Origin: a virus
Reading direction: 5' to 3' (one strand)
DNA: 33,619 nucleotides
Virus record (IMG/VR): IMGVR_UViG_3300009436_000061
Span: 1 to 33,619 of that record
Of this stretch, positions 1 through 7,283 are shown in pieces. Numbering within the stretch: position 1 is the first letter of the stretch; each line of letters starts with the position of its first letter. The position numbers and the translations under genes are program-made. Under the pieces are notes generated by a model. It worked only from the letters and a program-made list of their open reading frames with translations, was not told the origin of the DNA and searched no databases.

Positions 1-632
1 AACATCCACCAAGCATCTAGTTCAGAGTTATGAGGAAAGATGTCCGTATTGATTGTGGCATTACCATCATGGGTAAGTCGTTCATAAGAGATCTCAGCAA
101 CACCAAGAGACTCCATATAATCAGCAATCTCCAACGGTTGTAGTTTAATAACATCCTTAGATACAGAGATAAAGCACTTGACACGATGCCCAAGTCCTGT
201 CAACTGCTTAACGTTATTTTCCCACATCTTCCTTTGATGTTCGTTAGTAAAACGAATGTTAGGATCCCATGAGGTGCCGATGTTGCCACCTGTAATGATT
301 TCACTAAAGAATGCAAGTTTCTCTTCGGTAAGCTTAAACACAAGATTTGTTGTGATACCATGAGTTGCACGATCACCCCATTGAGCTTTAGTGATGTCAT
401 GGAATTCTCGTAGGTGTGCCATGGGAGCAAGCATAGGCTCTCCACCATGGTACTCTAAATGGATCTGGTTAGAGCCAGTGTCGAGTTCGTTACACCAATT
501 TGCAGTCTTCACATGATCAAAATAGATCTTACGCCCATTCATACCAGAAGTAAAACAGTGACTGCAATTAAGATTACAAGTTTCAGTAGTCTTTACGTAG
601 ATTACCGAATGTGTTTGTGTCGTTAATGCCAT
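1..632 (-). CDS. Radical SAM enzyme, N-terminal part (cut by window edge)
   Basis: I translated this frame directly from the minus strand. About 210 residues are visible; the C-terminus lies beyond base 1. Near the N-terminus is the radical SAM iron-sulfur motif CxxxCxxC (C19, C23, C26 in TCNLNCSHC). At residues 63-66 comes GGEP, the usual S-adenosylmethionine-contacting motif. Such enzymes bind a [4Fe-4S] cluster and start radical chemistry from S-adenosylmethionine. The pattern looks most like the peptide-modifying (anSME/SPASM) branch, but the diagnostic C-terminal cysteines are outside the window, so the substrate is unknown. The ATG at 632 is the first in frame and starts inside the upstream cupin-like gene, with a 50-base overlap. 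The Shine-Dalgarno site is weak, so translation is probably coupled to that gene. Confidence 0.85.
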   Translation of the reverse strand, partial: MALTTQTHSVIYVKTTETCNLNCSHCFTSGMNGRKIYFDHVKTANWCNELDTGSNQIHLEYHGGEPMLAPMAHLREFHDITKAQWGDRATHGITTNLVFKLTEEKLAFFSEIITGGNIGTSWDPNIRFTNEHQRKMWENNVKQLTGLGHRVKCFISVSKDVIKLQPLEIADYMESLGVAEISYERLTHDGNATINTDIFPHNSELDAWWM

Positions 633-1047
633 AGCTTAATGTCAATGCTTTCTCTGAGTTGAGCGCAACGTGTGGTGTGTCTGCGGGAATAAAGATCTTC
701 GTTCCCTTTTCTATCATCACGTATTGGTCGTCAATTTCCATTATCTTACGCCCATCAAGGCATTCGATGTATATATCTATAGGGTCTGTATGTACAGGAA
801 ATGAAGGAGCATTTGTAGGAGCATAGAATATATGGATAGTCCCATCATAAGGTTGGATACGTTCATATCCCTCTACCTTAATCGTATCATCTCCACTAAA
901 CCAAAGATCAACCACCTTGCCCTTATATGCAAATAAATCGTCATGCTCTATGTACTGTTGTTCTCCTCTATTGTTAATAAAGGAGACCGAACAGTCATTA
1001 AAACATTCTTCACTCATCAAGAAGTCGAAGAATTCGTCAAATGTCAT
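583..1047 (-). CDS. Small cupin/JmjC-like protein, possible Fe(II) oxygenase
   Basis: A 154-residue protein. It carries an HxD pair (H86, D88 in PVHTDPID) and a distal histidine (H126 in IPADTPHVAL), the spacing of a double-stranded beta-helix Fe(II) site as in JmjC/cupin-type 2-oxoglutarate oxygenases. A frame extends to 1095, but the start at 1047 fits better: AGGTGG lies five to six bases upstream, and the ATG overlaps the previous gene's stop as TAATG. Its 3' end overlaps the radical SAM gene, so the two are probably made together. The HxD...H pattern is seen; oxygenase activity is inferred, since a non-catalytic or sugar-isomerase cupin is also possible. Confidence 0.7.
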   Translation of the reverse strand: MTFDEFFDFLMSEECFNDCSVSFINNRGEQQYIEHDDLFAYKGKVVDLWFSGDDTIKVEGYERIQPYDGTIHIFYAPTNAPSFPVHTDPIDIYIECLDGRKIMEIDDQYVMIEKGTKIFIPADTPHVALNSEKALTLSYGINDTNTFGNLRKDY

Positions 1048-1331
1048 TATCCACCTATAGACAGTGGAGTAAGCATGCTTGAAGATACTTTCCAAACATT
1101 GGGGTTATTACGTTCATTTACTATAACTGTTTTCTGATTAACTTTCTTAACAGATCCTGTTACAGTGCTTCCATCACGGCGCATCCAAGAGACAATATCG
1201 CCAACACGCAAGGTAGCGTTTGTGGCATAAGACAGTGAGTTGCGGCGAGATTTGATCGCTTCAACTACACGGTTGATTTCTGAAGCGTCCATACGATTGA
1301 TTTGGTCAAGTACTGTGTTCATCATAGTCAT
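1047..1331 (-). CDS. Small hypothetical protein, possible KOW/SH3-like barrel
   Basis: About 94 residues. The N-terminal third looks helical (MDASEINRVVEAIKSRR). The C-terminal part, with VGDIVSWMRRDGSTVTGSVKKV followed by KTVIVNE, resembles a small beta-barrel of the KOW/SH3-like kind, which often binds nucleic acid or protein; that is inference from pattern only. I prefer the ATG at 1331 because AGAGAG lies six bases upstream. The in-frame ATG at 1349 would sit only a few bases from the predicted transcript start. It is the first gene of a three-gene minus-strand operon (barrel protein, cupin, radical SAM), coupled by TAATG to the next. Function not recognised. Confidence 0.7.
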   Translation of the reverse strand: MTMMNTVLDQINRMDASEINRVVEAIKSRRNSLSYATNATLRVGDIVSWMRRDGSTVTGSVKKVNQKTVIVNERNNPNVWKVSSSMLTPLSIGG

Positions 1332-1361
1332 GTGATTCTCTCTTTTCATTTGTTATACCTA

Positions 1362-1390
1362 TTTCTAGCATACCCGAAACATAGAGTCAA
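1362..1390 (-). promoter_or_regulatory. Probable sigma70-type promoter for the minus-strand operon
   Basis: On the minus strand, TTGACT (1385-1390) is followed after 17 bases by TAGAAA (1362-1367). The -35 is near consensus; the -10 matches TATAAT at four of six positions. Transcription would begin near 1355, just ahead of the gene starting at 1331. A similar CTTGACT -35 occurs at 17113-17118. Confidence 0.5.
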
Positions 1391-1441
1391 GTGTTATTAC
1401 TAGTATATATAGATGTATATTAACATGATGAAAGAAGTGAG

Positions 1442-2002
1442 ATGGATATCCATAATCTATGGCCTACACAGATGGGTCAAGGAAAGTTCGACACCACTGG
1501 TTTAGTGGAACATATATTTAGCACATACAATCTAAACGAACCACCTAGCGATTTGGGTGGATATAACATATTGGATGATAAGAGTGCTGTTATGAGTGCC
1601 TTTAATAGTACTGTTAAGAGTGCTTTTAATGACTACCTAAAGAGTACTATTGATTGCTCTATTGAGGATTGGGACAACTACAAGCTAAAGGGTTGGATTA
1701 CTGGTCACGGCAAAGACTATTCAATGACTATTCACAATCATTCGGGAGCACACTTATCTGGCGTGTTCTATATACTAGCAGAAGATCAAAATTCGGGCGG
1801 CGACTTGGTGCTACACGATCCTAGATCCAATGCCAATCGGGGGTATGACGAATATTTCAATGCAATGTTTAACAGACATCATCATCAACCTGAGACAGGA
1901 GACTTCTTGATCTTCCCAAGTTTCGCTTATCACCACGTCAACCCTTACTACTCCGAACTACGGATCTGCGTCCCTGTTGATTTGTATCTCTACAGAGACT
2001 AA
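1442..2002 (+). CDS. Phage-type 2OG-Fe(II) oxygenase
   Basis: 186 residues. The sequence shows the signature of the small phage 2-oxoglutarate/Fe(II) oxygenase family (2OG-FeII_Oxy_5 type). HNHSGAHLSGVFYI supplies the N-terminal histidine region, GGDLVLHDPR is the characteristic middle strand, and GDFLIFPSFAYHHVNPYY carries the distal histidine, followed by ELRICVPVDL with the 2-oxoglutarate-binding arginine. Such enzymes hydroxylate an unidentified target. They are common in marine T4-like phages, often near structural genes. It is divergent from the minus-strand operon and followed 25 bases later by the LH3-like fusion, so the two are probably co-transcribed. A TATATATA at 1404 differs from the late octamer by one base and might be a weak late promoter. 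Substrate unknown. Confidence 0.85.
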   Translation: MDIHNLWPTQMGQGKFDTTGLVEHIFSTYNLNEPPSDLGGYNILDDKSAVMSAFNSTVKSAFNDYLKSTIDCSIEDWDNYKLKGWITGHGKDYSMTIHNHSGAHLSGVFYILAEDQNSGGDLVLHDPRSNANRGYDEYFNAMFNRHHHQPETGDFLIFPSFAYHHVNPYYSELRICVPVDLYLYRD

Positions 2003-2027
2003 TATATAACACTGAAAAGGAATCATT

Positions 2028-3956
2028 ATGCACAAGCTAGTTATTAATCTAAATCGAAGAACTGACAGAAAAAGATCCTTTATGGGCGAATGTGGTTGGT
2101 TGGAAGATTATCAATTCGTATTTGCTATTGATGGTCATGACATTGATCACCAACGTATGGTAGACAATGAATTTGGTGTTAATCACAAATGGCGTGATCC
2201 ATTCAAGAACCGTAGAATTACAAAGGGTGAGGTTGGTTGCTTCCTATCACACTATCAGGCGTGGCAGAAGGTAGTTGAATTAAACGAAACCACAATCATC
2301 TTTGAAGACGATGTCCAGATCGACAGATTTAAGTGGAAAGAGAATGAGTATCATGAGTGGATGGATGAGCATAACATTGATCTACTATACTTGGGTCACA
2401 ACGAGAATGACGAAACTGGTGTCACAGAAGGTGGTAATCAACACCTAGTTAAACCTTGCTATCCATACAACGGTCATGCATATATGCTAACTGTTGAAAT
2501 GGCGCATGATCTTATTAATAGTGGTTTCCACAGAAAGATCATCCCTGTAGATGAGGTCTTGGCTCAGAAGGTAAATACACATAACGTACAAGCACTCAAA
2601 ATAGAGATTGCGACACAGATTAGTAGAGAAGCTCTTGGATCTGACATTGAGCCACAAAGCCATGACGATTGGTTCCAAAACTTCAAGGTTCATGCGGTTA
2701 CGGTTGGTACGGATAGATCTAAATGTGTAGCATTGAATGACAGTGCGGCACTAATGGGATTTGACGTTAAGAACTTGGGCACCAATGTTGATTGGGCTGG
2801 TACAGACATGCAAGGCCCTGGTGGTGGACATAAAGTTAACTTGGTGCGAGACTATCTTGACACCTTGCCCGAAAACGATATTCTTCTCTTCACAGATGCA
2901 TATGACGTATTCTTTACAAATAATCTACAAGAGATCGTTAAACGATATATGGACGCTTCTGTAGAGATCCTATTCGGGGCAGAAGCAAGCTGTTGGCCTG
3001 ACGAGAGCATGCAAAGCCTACATCCAGATCCCAACCTCTTTCATTACAAATACCTCAACAGTGGACAATACATTGGTAGGGTTGGTGCATTAAAAGACTT
3101 CTTTGGAGAACGACTTAACGATGATGATGATGATCAGCTATACATGCAACGTGTCTGGCTAAACGATACTACTAAATTCTCTGTAGGATTGGACTATGAA
3201 CAATATATCTTCCAAACGCACGAGCCAGAAGTAGACGTAGATAATGAGCTATGGAACCCAATCACGAATACTGTTCCTTGTCTATATCATGGTAACGGTG
3301 GGTTTGAGGCTAAAGTAAAGTTTGATAACCTATGGAGCCAAGTGCACACCAAATACACAAAGGCATTGCCTAAACCTAAAACCGCTTTAGGAACAACTCC
3401 ACAGTCTCCGATGTTCATCCCCCATCACGGTAAGGTTGACATGCTTGAAAAGGACATGATGGTTGTAGACTTCATGACACAAAGCCAGTGTGATCGTTTG
3501 ATTGAAATGGGTGATAACCACGGCAAGTGGGCACCTATGCCAGAAGATAAGTTTCCAGCATATGAGATCCGTGTCAAAGAACTAGGATTGTGGAATGAGC
3601 TAGAAGCTCATTGGAAAGAACATATCGTACCAATCGTAGAGAAGCTTTGGCACCCTATTGAGATGTATGGTATGCGTGATGCATTCGTTATGCGATATTC
3701 GGTGGACACTCAAAAGAGTTTGCCTTTGCACAATGATGCCTCTCTTGTTACAGGATCCGTTAAGCTCAATGATGACTATAAAGGTGCGTCTTTGATCTAC
3801 CCAAGACAGGGTGTTAACAACGATGATGTACCTTGTGGTAAGATGATTCTGTTTCCGGGCATGGTCACACACGGTCATGAGTGTACAGAACTTGTTTCGG
3901 GAACGAAATATAGCTTTACAATGTGGACACAACGCTATCCTGGAGATATAAATTAG
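2028..3956 (+). CDS. LH3-like fusion: two glycosyltransferase domains plus lysyl-hydroxylase-type oxygenase
   Basis: 642 residues with three regions. Residues 1-200 look like a GT25 glycosyltransferase: NLNRRTDRKRSF, the GEVGC..SH block (67-75) and the acidic EDD (93-95). Residues 220-440 resemble the glucosyltransferase domain of procollagen lysyl hydroxylases, with GGGHK (265-269), LLFTDAYDVFF with a DxxD metal motif (D290, D293) and YLNSGQYIGR. Residues 465-642 are a prolyl/lysyl hydroxylase-type 2OG-Fe(II) domain: H568 and D570 (LPLHNDAS), then PGMVTHGHE with H617, then GTKYSF. From my memory of LH3 the distal histidine and the 2OG-binding arginine are ten residues apart; here H617 and K627 keep that spacing with lysine for arginine. 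Family logic predicts lysine hydroxylation and glycosylation of a protein; the target is not visible here, and a virion protein is my guess. ATG 2028 has AAGGA nearby. Confidence 0.85.
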   Translation: MHKLVINLNRRTDRKRSFMGECGWLEDYQFVFAIDGHDIDHQRMVDNEFGVNHKWRDPFKNRRITKGEVGCFLSHYQAWQKVVELNETTIIFEDDVQIDRFKWKENEYHEWMDEHNIDLLYLGHNENDETGVTEGGNQHLVKPCYPYNGHAYMLTVEMAHDLINSGFHRKIIPVDEVLAQKVNTHNVQALKIEIATQISREALGSDIEPQSHDDWFQNFKVHAVTVGTDRSKCVALNDSAALMGFDVKNLGTNVDWAGTDMQGPGGGHKVNLVRDYLDTLPENDILLFTDAYDVFFTNNLQEIVKRYMDASVEILFGAEASCWPDESMQSLHPDPNLFHYKYLNSGQYIGRVGALKDFFGERLNDDDDDQLYMQRVWLNDTTKFSVGLDYEQYIFQTHEPEVDVDNELWNPITNTVPCLYHGNGGFEAKVKFDNLWSQVHTKYTKALPKPKTALGTTPQSPMFIPHHGKVDMLEKDMMVVDFMTQSQCDRLIEMGDNHGKWAPMPEDKFPAYEIRVKELGLWNELEAHWKEHIVPIVEKLWHPIEMYGMRDAFVMRYSVDTQKSLPLHNDASLVTGSVKLNDDYKGASLIYPRQGVNNDDVPCGKMILFPGMVTHGHECTELVSGTKYSFTMWTQRYPGDIN

Positions 3957-3964
3957 TATAAATA
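3957..3964 (+). promoter_or_regulatory. T4-type late promoter (TATAAATA)
   Basis: A perfect TATAAATA lies right after the LH3-like gene's stop and 31 bases before gp13. In T4 this octamer is the only core element of late promoters, read by gp55 with the gp45 clamp. It would drive gp13 to gp17. Confidence 0.85.
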
Positions 3965-3995
3965 GAAGTAACGGATTACACATGGGACGAGTTAG

Positions 3996-4748
3996 ATGGC
4001 AAAACCGAATTCAAGATCGACATTAATTGACTATGCAAAGCGCAGATTGGGTGAGCCTGTTCTCGAAATTAATGTTGATGAGGATCAAGTAGAAGACAGA
4101 TTGGACGAAGCTCTTGAATACTTTCAAGAGTACCACTCTGATGCGACTAAGACAGTCTATCTAAAGTATCTTATTACGGCAGATGATGTCACTAACAAAT
4201 ATATCCCTATCCCATCCGACTATCTATTTGTGAAAAGAGTCCTCCCAATCAATGGTGGGGCTTCTTCTAGCGGAATGTTCTCTTTGGGCTATCAGCTTAG
4301 GTTGAACGATCTTGCAGTCATGGGTAAGTTCATGGGAGACATGGCATATTATACAATGATGCAACAGCACATTGCTATGATTGACCAAACACTAAACGGA
4401 ATGCCACAGGTTAATTACTCTCAATACGAAAGTAAGCTATACATTCATGGCGAGTTTGAAACACAAGATATTAAAGAAGGCCAATACATTATTGTAGAAG
4501 GCACTCAACTTGTAGATCCTGTAGCAAACACATCAGTGTATAACGACAGGTTTGTTAAGGCATACTTTACTGCATTGGTCAAGCAACAGTGGGGGCAAAA
4601 CCTTAGTAAGTTTGAAGGTATGCAATTGCCTGGTGGTGTGACGATGAATGGCTTGGCTATACTAGAGGCCGCAAACGCAGAAGTATTGAAACTCGAAGAG
4701 GATATGAGACTAGAGCATGAACTCCCTGTAGAATTCTTTGTAGGTTAA
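3996..4748 (+). CDS. gp13: Neck protein gp13
   Basis: 250 residues, somewhat shorter than T4 gp13 (about 309). The opening (LIDYAKRRLGEPVLEINVDEDQVEDRLDEALEYFQEYH) is the conserved start of the T4 gp13 family in marine phages. It is followed by the KYIPIPSDYLFVKRVLPI segment and a C-terminal helix region. gp13 joins gp14 in the neck that seals the filled head and receives the tail. The gene follows a late promoter directly and ends one base before gp14, the standard T4 order 13-14-15-16-17. Identity rests on both sequence and synteny. Confidence 0.88.
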   Translation: MAKPNSRSTLIDYAKRRLGEPVLEINVDEDQVEDRLDEALEYFQEYHSDATKTVYLKYLITADDVTNKYIPIPSDYLFVKRVLPINGGASSSGMFSLGYQLRLNDLAVMGKFMGDMAYYTMMQQHIAMIDQTLNGMPQVNYSQYESKLYIHGEFETQDIKEGQYIIVEGTQLVDPVANTSVYNDRFVKAYFTALVKQQWGQNLSKFEGMQLPGGVTMNGLAILEAANAEVLKLEEDMRLEHELPVEFFVG

Positions 4749-4749
4749 T

Positions 4750-5343
4750 ATGCGCAATTTATACTTTTCAGATGGTCATAAGTCAGAACAACTTCTTTAC
4801 GAAGATCTAACAATCGAAGCATTGCAGATCTATGGTCAGGACATGTATTACATGCCACGTGATCTAGTGAACGTAGATGATGTGTTTAAAGAAGATCCAG
4901 TATCCTCATTCAACTCTAGTTACAGACTTGAGATGTATGTGGAGAACAATGATGGGTTTGACGGTGAAGGCGACTTATTCAGTAAGTTTGGTGTAGAGAT
5001 CAGAGACAGTGTAACACTTGTCGTAGCCAAAAGACGTTGGGAACAAACAGTACGTAAGTTTGATAACGAGATTAAGACAGATAGGCCAGCAGAAGGCGAT
5101 CTTATATTTACTCCCTTCGCAGGCAAACTGTTTCAGATCATGCACGTTGAGCACGAACAGCCTTTCTATCAGCTAAACAACCTACCAACATTTAAACTCC
5201 GTTGTGAATTGTTCGAATACAATGACGAAGACATTGATACAGGTAATACGGATATCGATCAAATAGAGATTGATAATGCTTACAGATATGATATTAAAGT
5301 TAATCGTGGTAAGACCGCAACAGCAACAGCGAGTATTTCATAA
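4750..5343 (+). CDS. gp14: Neck protein gp14
   Basis: 197 residues, compared with 256 in T4. The N-terminal MRNLYFSDGHKSEQLLYEDL and the YGQDMYYMPRDLV segment are typical of gp14, the head-completion/neck partner of gp13. The C-terminus ends in a short low-complexity run (GKTATATASIS). That run looks like the start of the repeat found several times in the next protein. The stop codon overlaps the next ATG as TAATG. The family assignment is firm; the C-terminal end appears to be where a repeat domain was split off. Confidence 0.88.
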   Translation: MRNLYFSDGHKSEQLLYEDLTIEALQIYGQDMYYMPRDLVNVDDVFKEDPVSSFNSSYRLEMYVENNDGFDGEGDLFSKFGVEIRDSVTLVVAKRRWEQTVRKFDNEIKTDRPAEGDLIFTPFAGKLFQIMHVEHEQPFYQLNNLPTFKLRCELFEYNDEDIDTGNTDIDQIEIDNAYRYDIKVNRGKTATATASIS

Positions 5344-6155
5344 TGTCATTACAAGGTATCACAAGCATTACTCTTACTGACAGTGGTGATCTATACACAA
5401 CAGTTCCTTCCATAACCTTTTCGGCACCCACAACAGCTAAGAAACCAGCAAGACTAATCGCTATTTTGAATGGTGGCAGTCTTAACCAAATTAACATCGA
5501 TAGTGGCGGAAGCTACTATGAGGATGGATCTACTCCTACTATTACAATTGCATCTAGTGTTGGCACTACGGCAACTGCAACTGCAACAGTTCTAAACGGA
5601 AGAATTAACTCGGTTACTCTAACGGATAGTGGTCAGGGATATCAATCTGTACCTGCTGTTACGATCTTAGGTCCAAGTAAGAATGCGATTGACTTTGTTG
5701 CAGTTGGATACCCAAATCTAGACAGTGCTACTAGTAAACTTACTTCAATAACAATTGTGGACAGTGGAGATTTCTATACTTCCCCACCATCTATTCTAAT
5801 ATCAGATCCACAGCTATTCCAACCGTTTCTTGTTGGCGAATATGTTAACCAAGACAGCGCATCAGACGGTGGTGTTTTGACAGCCGAAGTTGCGGCATAC
5901 AATGACAGTAGCGAAATCTTATCGCTTATTCATGTTGGTTCAGCAAACAACTTGGGATCATTCGCACTACCATCGACTGGCAAGTATCTCACTGGGCAAA
6001 ACTCAGGTGCTACTGCTAAGATTGTTAGCTCTACGCAGAAAGATACTGTAGATCAACAGAACTTCGAATTTGCTACTGAGATAGAGGACTTCCTAGACTT
6101 TAGTGAAGGCAATCCATTTGGCGAAATCAGTAAAAGCACAGGACTTTCAAGCTAA
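5343..6155 (+). CDS. Repeat-containing neck/tail-associated protein (function unknown)
   Basis: 270 residues. The first 156 contain four copies of a beta-rich unit of the form ITSITLTDSGxxYxxxPxITI, at about residues 6-28, 46-70, 88-111 and 133-156. They are separated by linkers such as TATATATVLNGR. The rest (160-270) is acidic towards the end, with a YLTGQNSGATAKIVS segment. Repeats of this kind occur in virion proteins of marine T4-like phages, where they may decorate the neck or bind sugar. The gene sits between gp14 and gp15 with TAATG overlaps on both sides, so it is very probably made with the neck proteins. No T4 counterpart is recognised. Its first repeat appears to continue from the gp14 C-terminus. 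Confidence 0.8.
   Translation: MSLQGITSITLTDSGDLYTTVPSITFSAPTTAKKPARLIAILNGGSLNQINIDSGGSYYEDGSTPTITIASSVGTTATATATVLNGRINSVTLTDSGQGYQSVPAVTILGPSKNAIDFVAVGYPNLDSATSKLTSITIVDSGDFYTSPPSILISDPQLFQPFLVGEYVNQDSASDGGVLTAEVAAYNDSSEILSLIHVGSANNLGSFALPSTGKYLTGQNSGATAKIVSSTQKDTVDQQNFEFATEIEDFLDFSEGNPFGEISKSTGLSS
5358..5810 (+). repeat. Four imperfect protein-level repeats, 'TLTDSG..Y...P.ITI' unit
   Basis: Four copies with cores TLTDSGDLY, NIDSGGSYY, TLTDSGQGY and TIVDSGDFY, each followed by a proline and a beta-strand, spaced roughly 40 to 45 residues. The repeat shows at protein level and only weakly in DNA, so it is old. Confidence 0.85.
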
Positions 6156-6931
6156 TGTTTAATGATTACTTTTATCACGAGAGACTACGCAAAACAGTAG
6201 CTATATTCGGTTCGCTCTTTACAAAGATCCATGTAATGAGAACGGACAAGAACGGCAAAGTGTTAAGCACAGTTCGTGTTCCTTTGGCATACTCTCCTAG
6301 ATCTAAGTTTCTTCTTAGGTTACAACAGGTGGGTGAATTTGGTGTTGACGATTCGGTTGCTATAAAGTTGCCACGCATGACCTTTGAGATGACTTCAATG
6401 GCATATGATGCGACACGACAGTTGTCTAAGACTAACGCTAGACTTCAACAAGCGACAGTAAACGACAACAGTAAACGTGCCAAAGTAAAACAATCAGTTC
6501 CCTACATTGTAACATTTTCTCTTGGGATCTATGCAAATAATCAGGATGATGCTCTACAAATTGTAGAACAGATCATACCAACCTTTGCACCACAATACAC
6601 TGTGACTATGAGACCGTACAAAGACTATCCAGATATCAAAGAAGATGTTCCAATTACACTACAATCAGTGGCGTTTGTCAATGAGGGTGAGGGTCAACAA
6701 GAACAAAGACAGTCAGTACAATATGTAATGGACTTTGAAGTTAAGACTAGCTTCACAGGTGCAATCGATGATGGCGAAATCATTACCAAGTCTATCATGG
6801 AATACGAACTCGAAAAGGGTACTAAGGTACTTACGACAACAACAACCCCCACAATAATACCAATGTATGATTCTGACTATGGATTTACTAAGACTTATAA
6901 TTATGAGGAAATAACGAGCGATGACGGATGA
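6155..6931 (+). CDS. gp15: Tail sheath stabiliser / tail completion protein gp15
   Basis: 258 residues (T4 gp15 is 272). The N-terminus MFNDYFYHERLRKTVAIFGSLFTKIHV and the middle block VPLAYSPRSKFLLRL are hallmark gp15 segments. LPRMTFEMTSMAYDATRQL follows, also typical of the family. gp15 forms the ring at the top of the tail that binds the last sheath ring and docks to the neck. It starts in a TAATG overlap with the repeat protein and overlaps gp16 by 11 bases, the T4 gene order. Confidence 0.92.
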   Translation: MFNDYFYHERLRKTVAIFGSLFTKIHVMRTDKNGKVLSTVRVPLAYSPRSKFLLRLQQVGEFGVDDSVAIKLPRMTFEMTSMAYDATRQLSKTNARLQQATVNDNSKRAKVKQSVPYIVTFSLGIYANNQDDALQIVEQIIPTFAPQYTVTMRPYKDYPDIKEDVPITLQSVAFVNEGEGQQEQRQSVQYVMDFEVKTSFTGAIDDGEIITKSIMEYELEKGTKVLTTTTTPTIIPMYDSDYGFTKTYNYEEITSDDG

Positions 6932-7283
6932 GACTAATATCAAGAGCGACTATGATAAGTCACGAGAGACATATTACGATCTGATCGAAAAGGGACAAGA
7001 TGCCTTAAGCATGATGATGGAAGTTGCACGAGAAAGTGAACATCCACGTGCCTATGAAGTGTTGTCTGGTATGATCAAGAACGTTGCTGATGTTAACGAC
7101 AAGCTTATGGATCTTAATAAGAAGAATAAAGATATTCAGAAGAGTGATGCTCCAGCTATTGAAAGTGCTGGAACAACCAATAACAATGTCTTTATCGGAT
7201 CTAGTACAGATCTTCAACGTATGTTACAGGATGTCAAAGAATTACCCACAGAAGTGATTGACATTACGCCTGATGGTGAATAA
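6921..7283 (+). CDS. gp16: Terminase small subunit gp16
   Basis: 120 residues, shorter than T4 gp16 (164). The central part (YYDLIEKGQDALSMMMEVARESEHPRAYEVLSGMIKNVADVNDKLMDL) is the conserved helical oligomerisation core of gp16. That core assembles into a ring which recognises DNA and regulates gp17. The flanks are short and polar. The gene begins inside the end of gp15 and overlaps gp17, fitting coupled translation and a fixed subunit ratio. Confidence 0.88.
   Translation: MTDETNIKSDYDKSRETYYDLIEKGQDALSMMMEVARESEHPRAYEVLSGMIKNVADVNDKLMDLNKKNKDIQKSDAPAIESAGTTNNNVFIGSSTDLQRMLQDVKELPTEVIDITPDGE

Noticed and set aside
200-448. Minus-strand frame of 82 residues near the left edge
   Set aside because: It lies in another frame of the radical SAM gene, which has catalytic motifs and explains the region.
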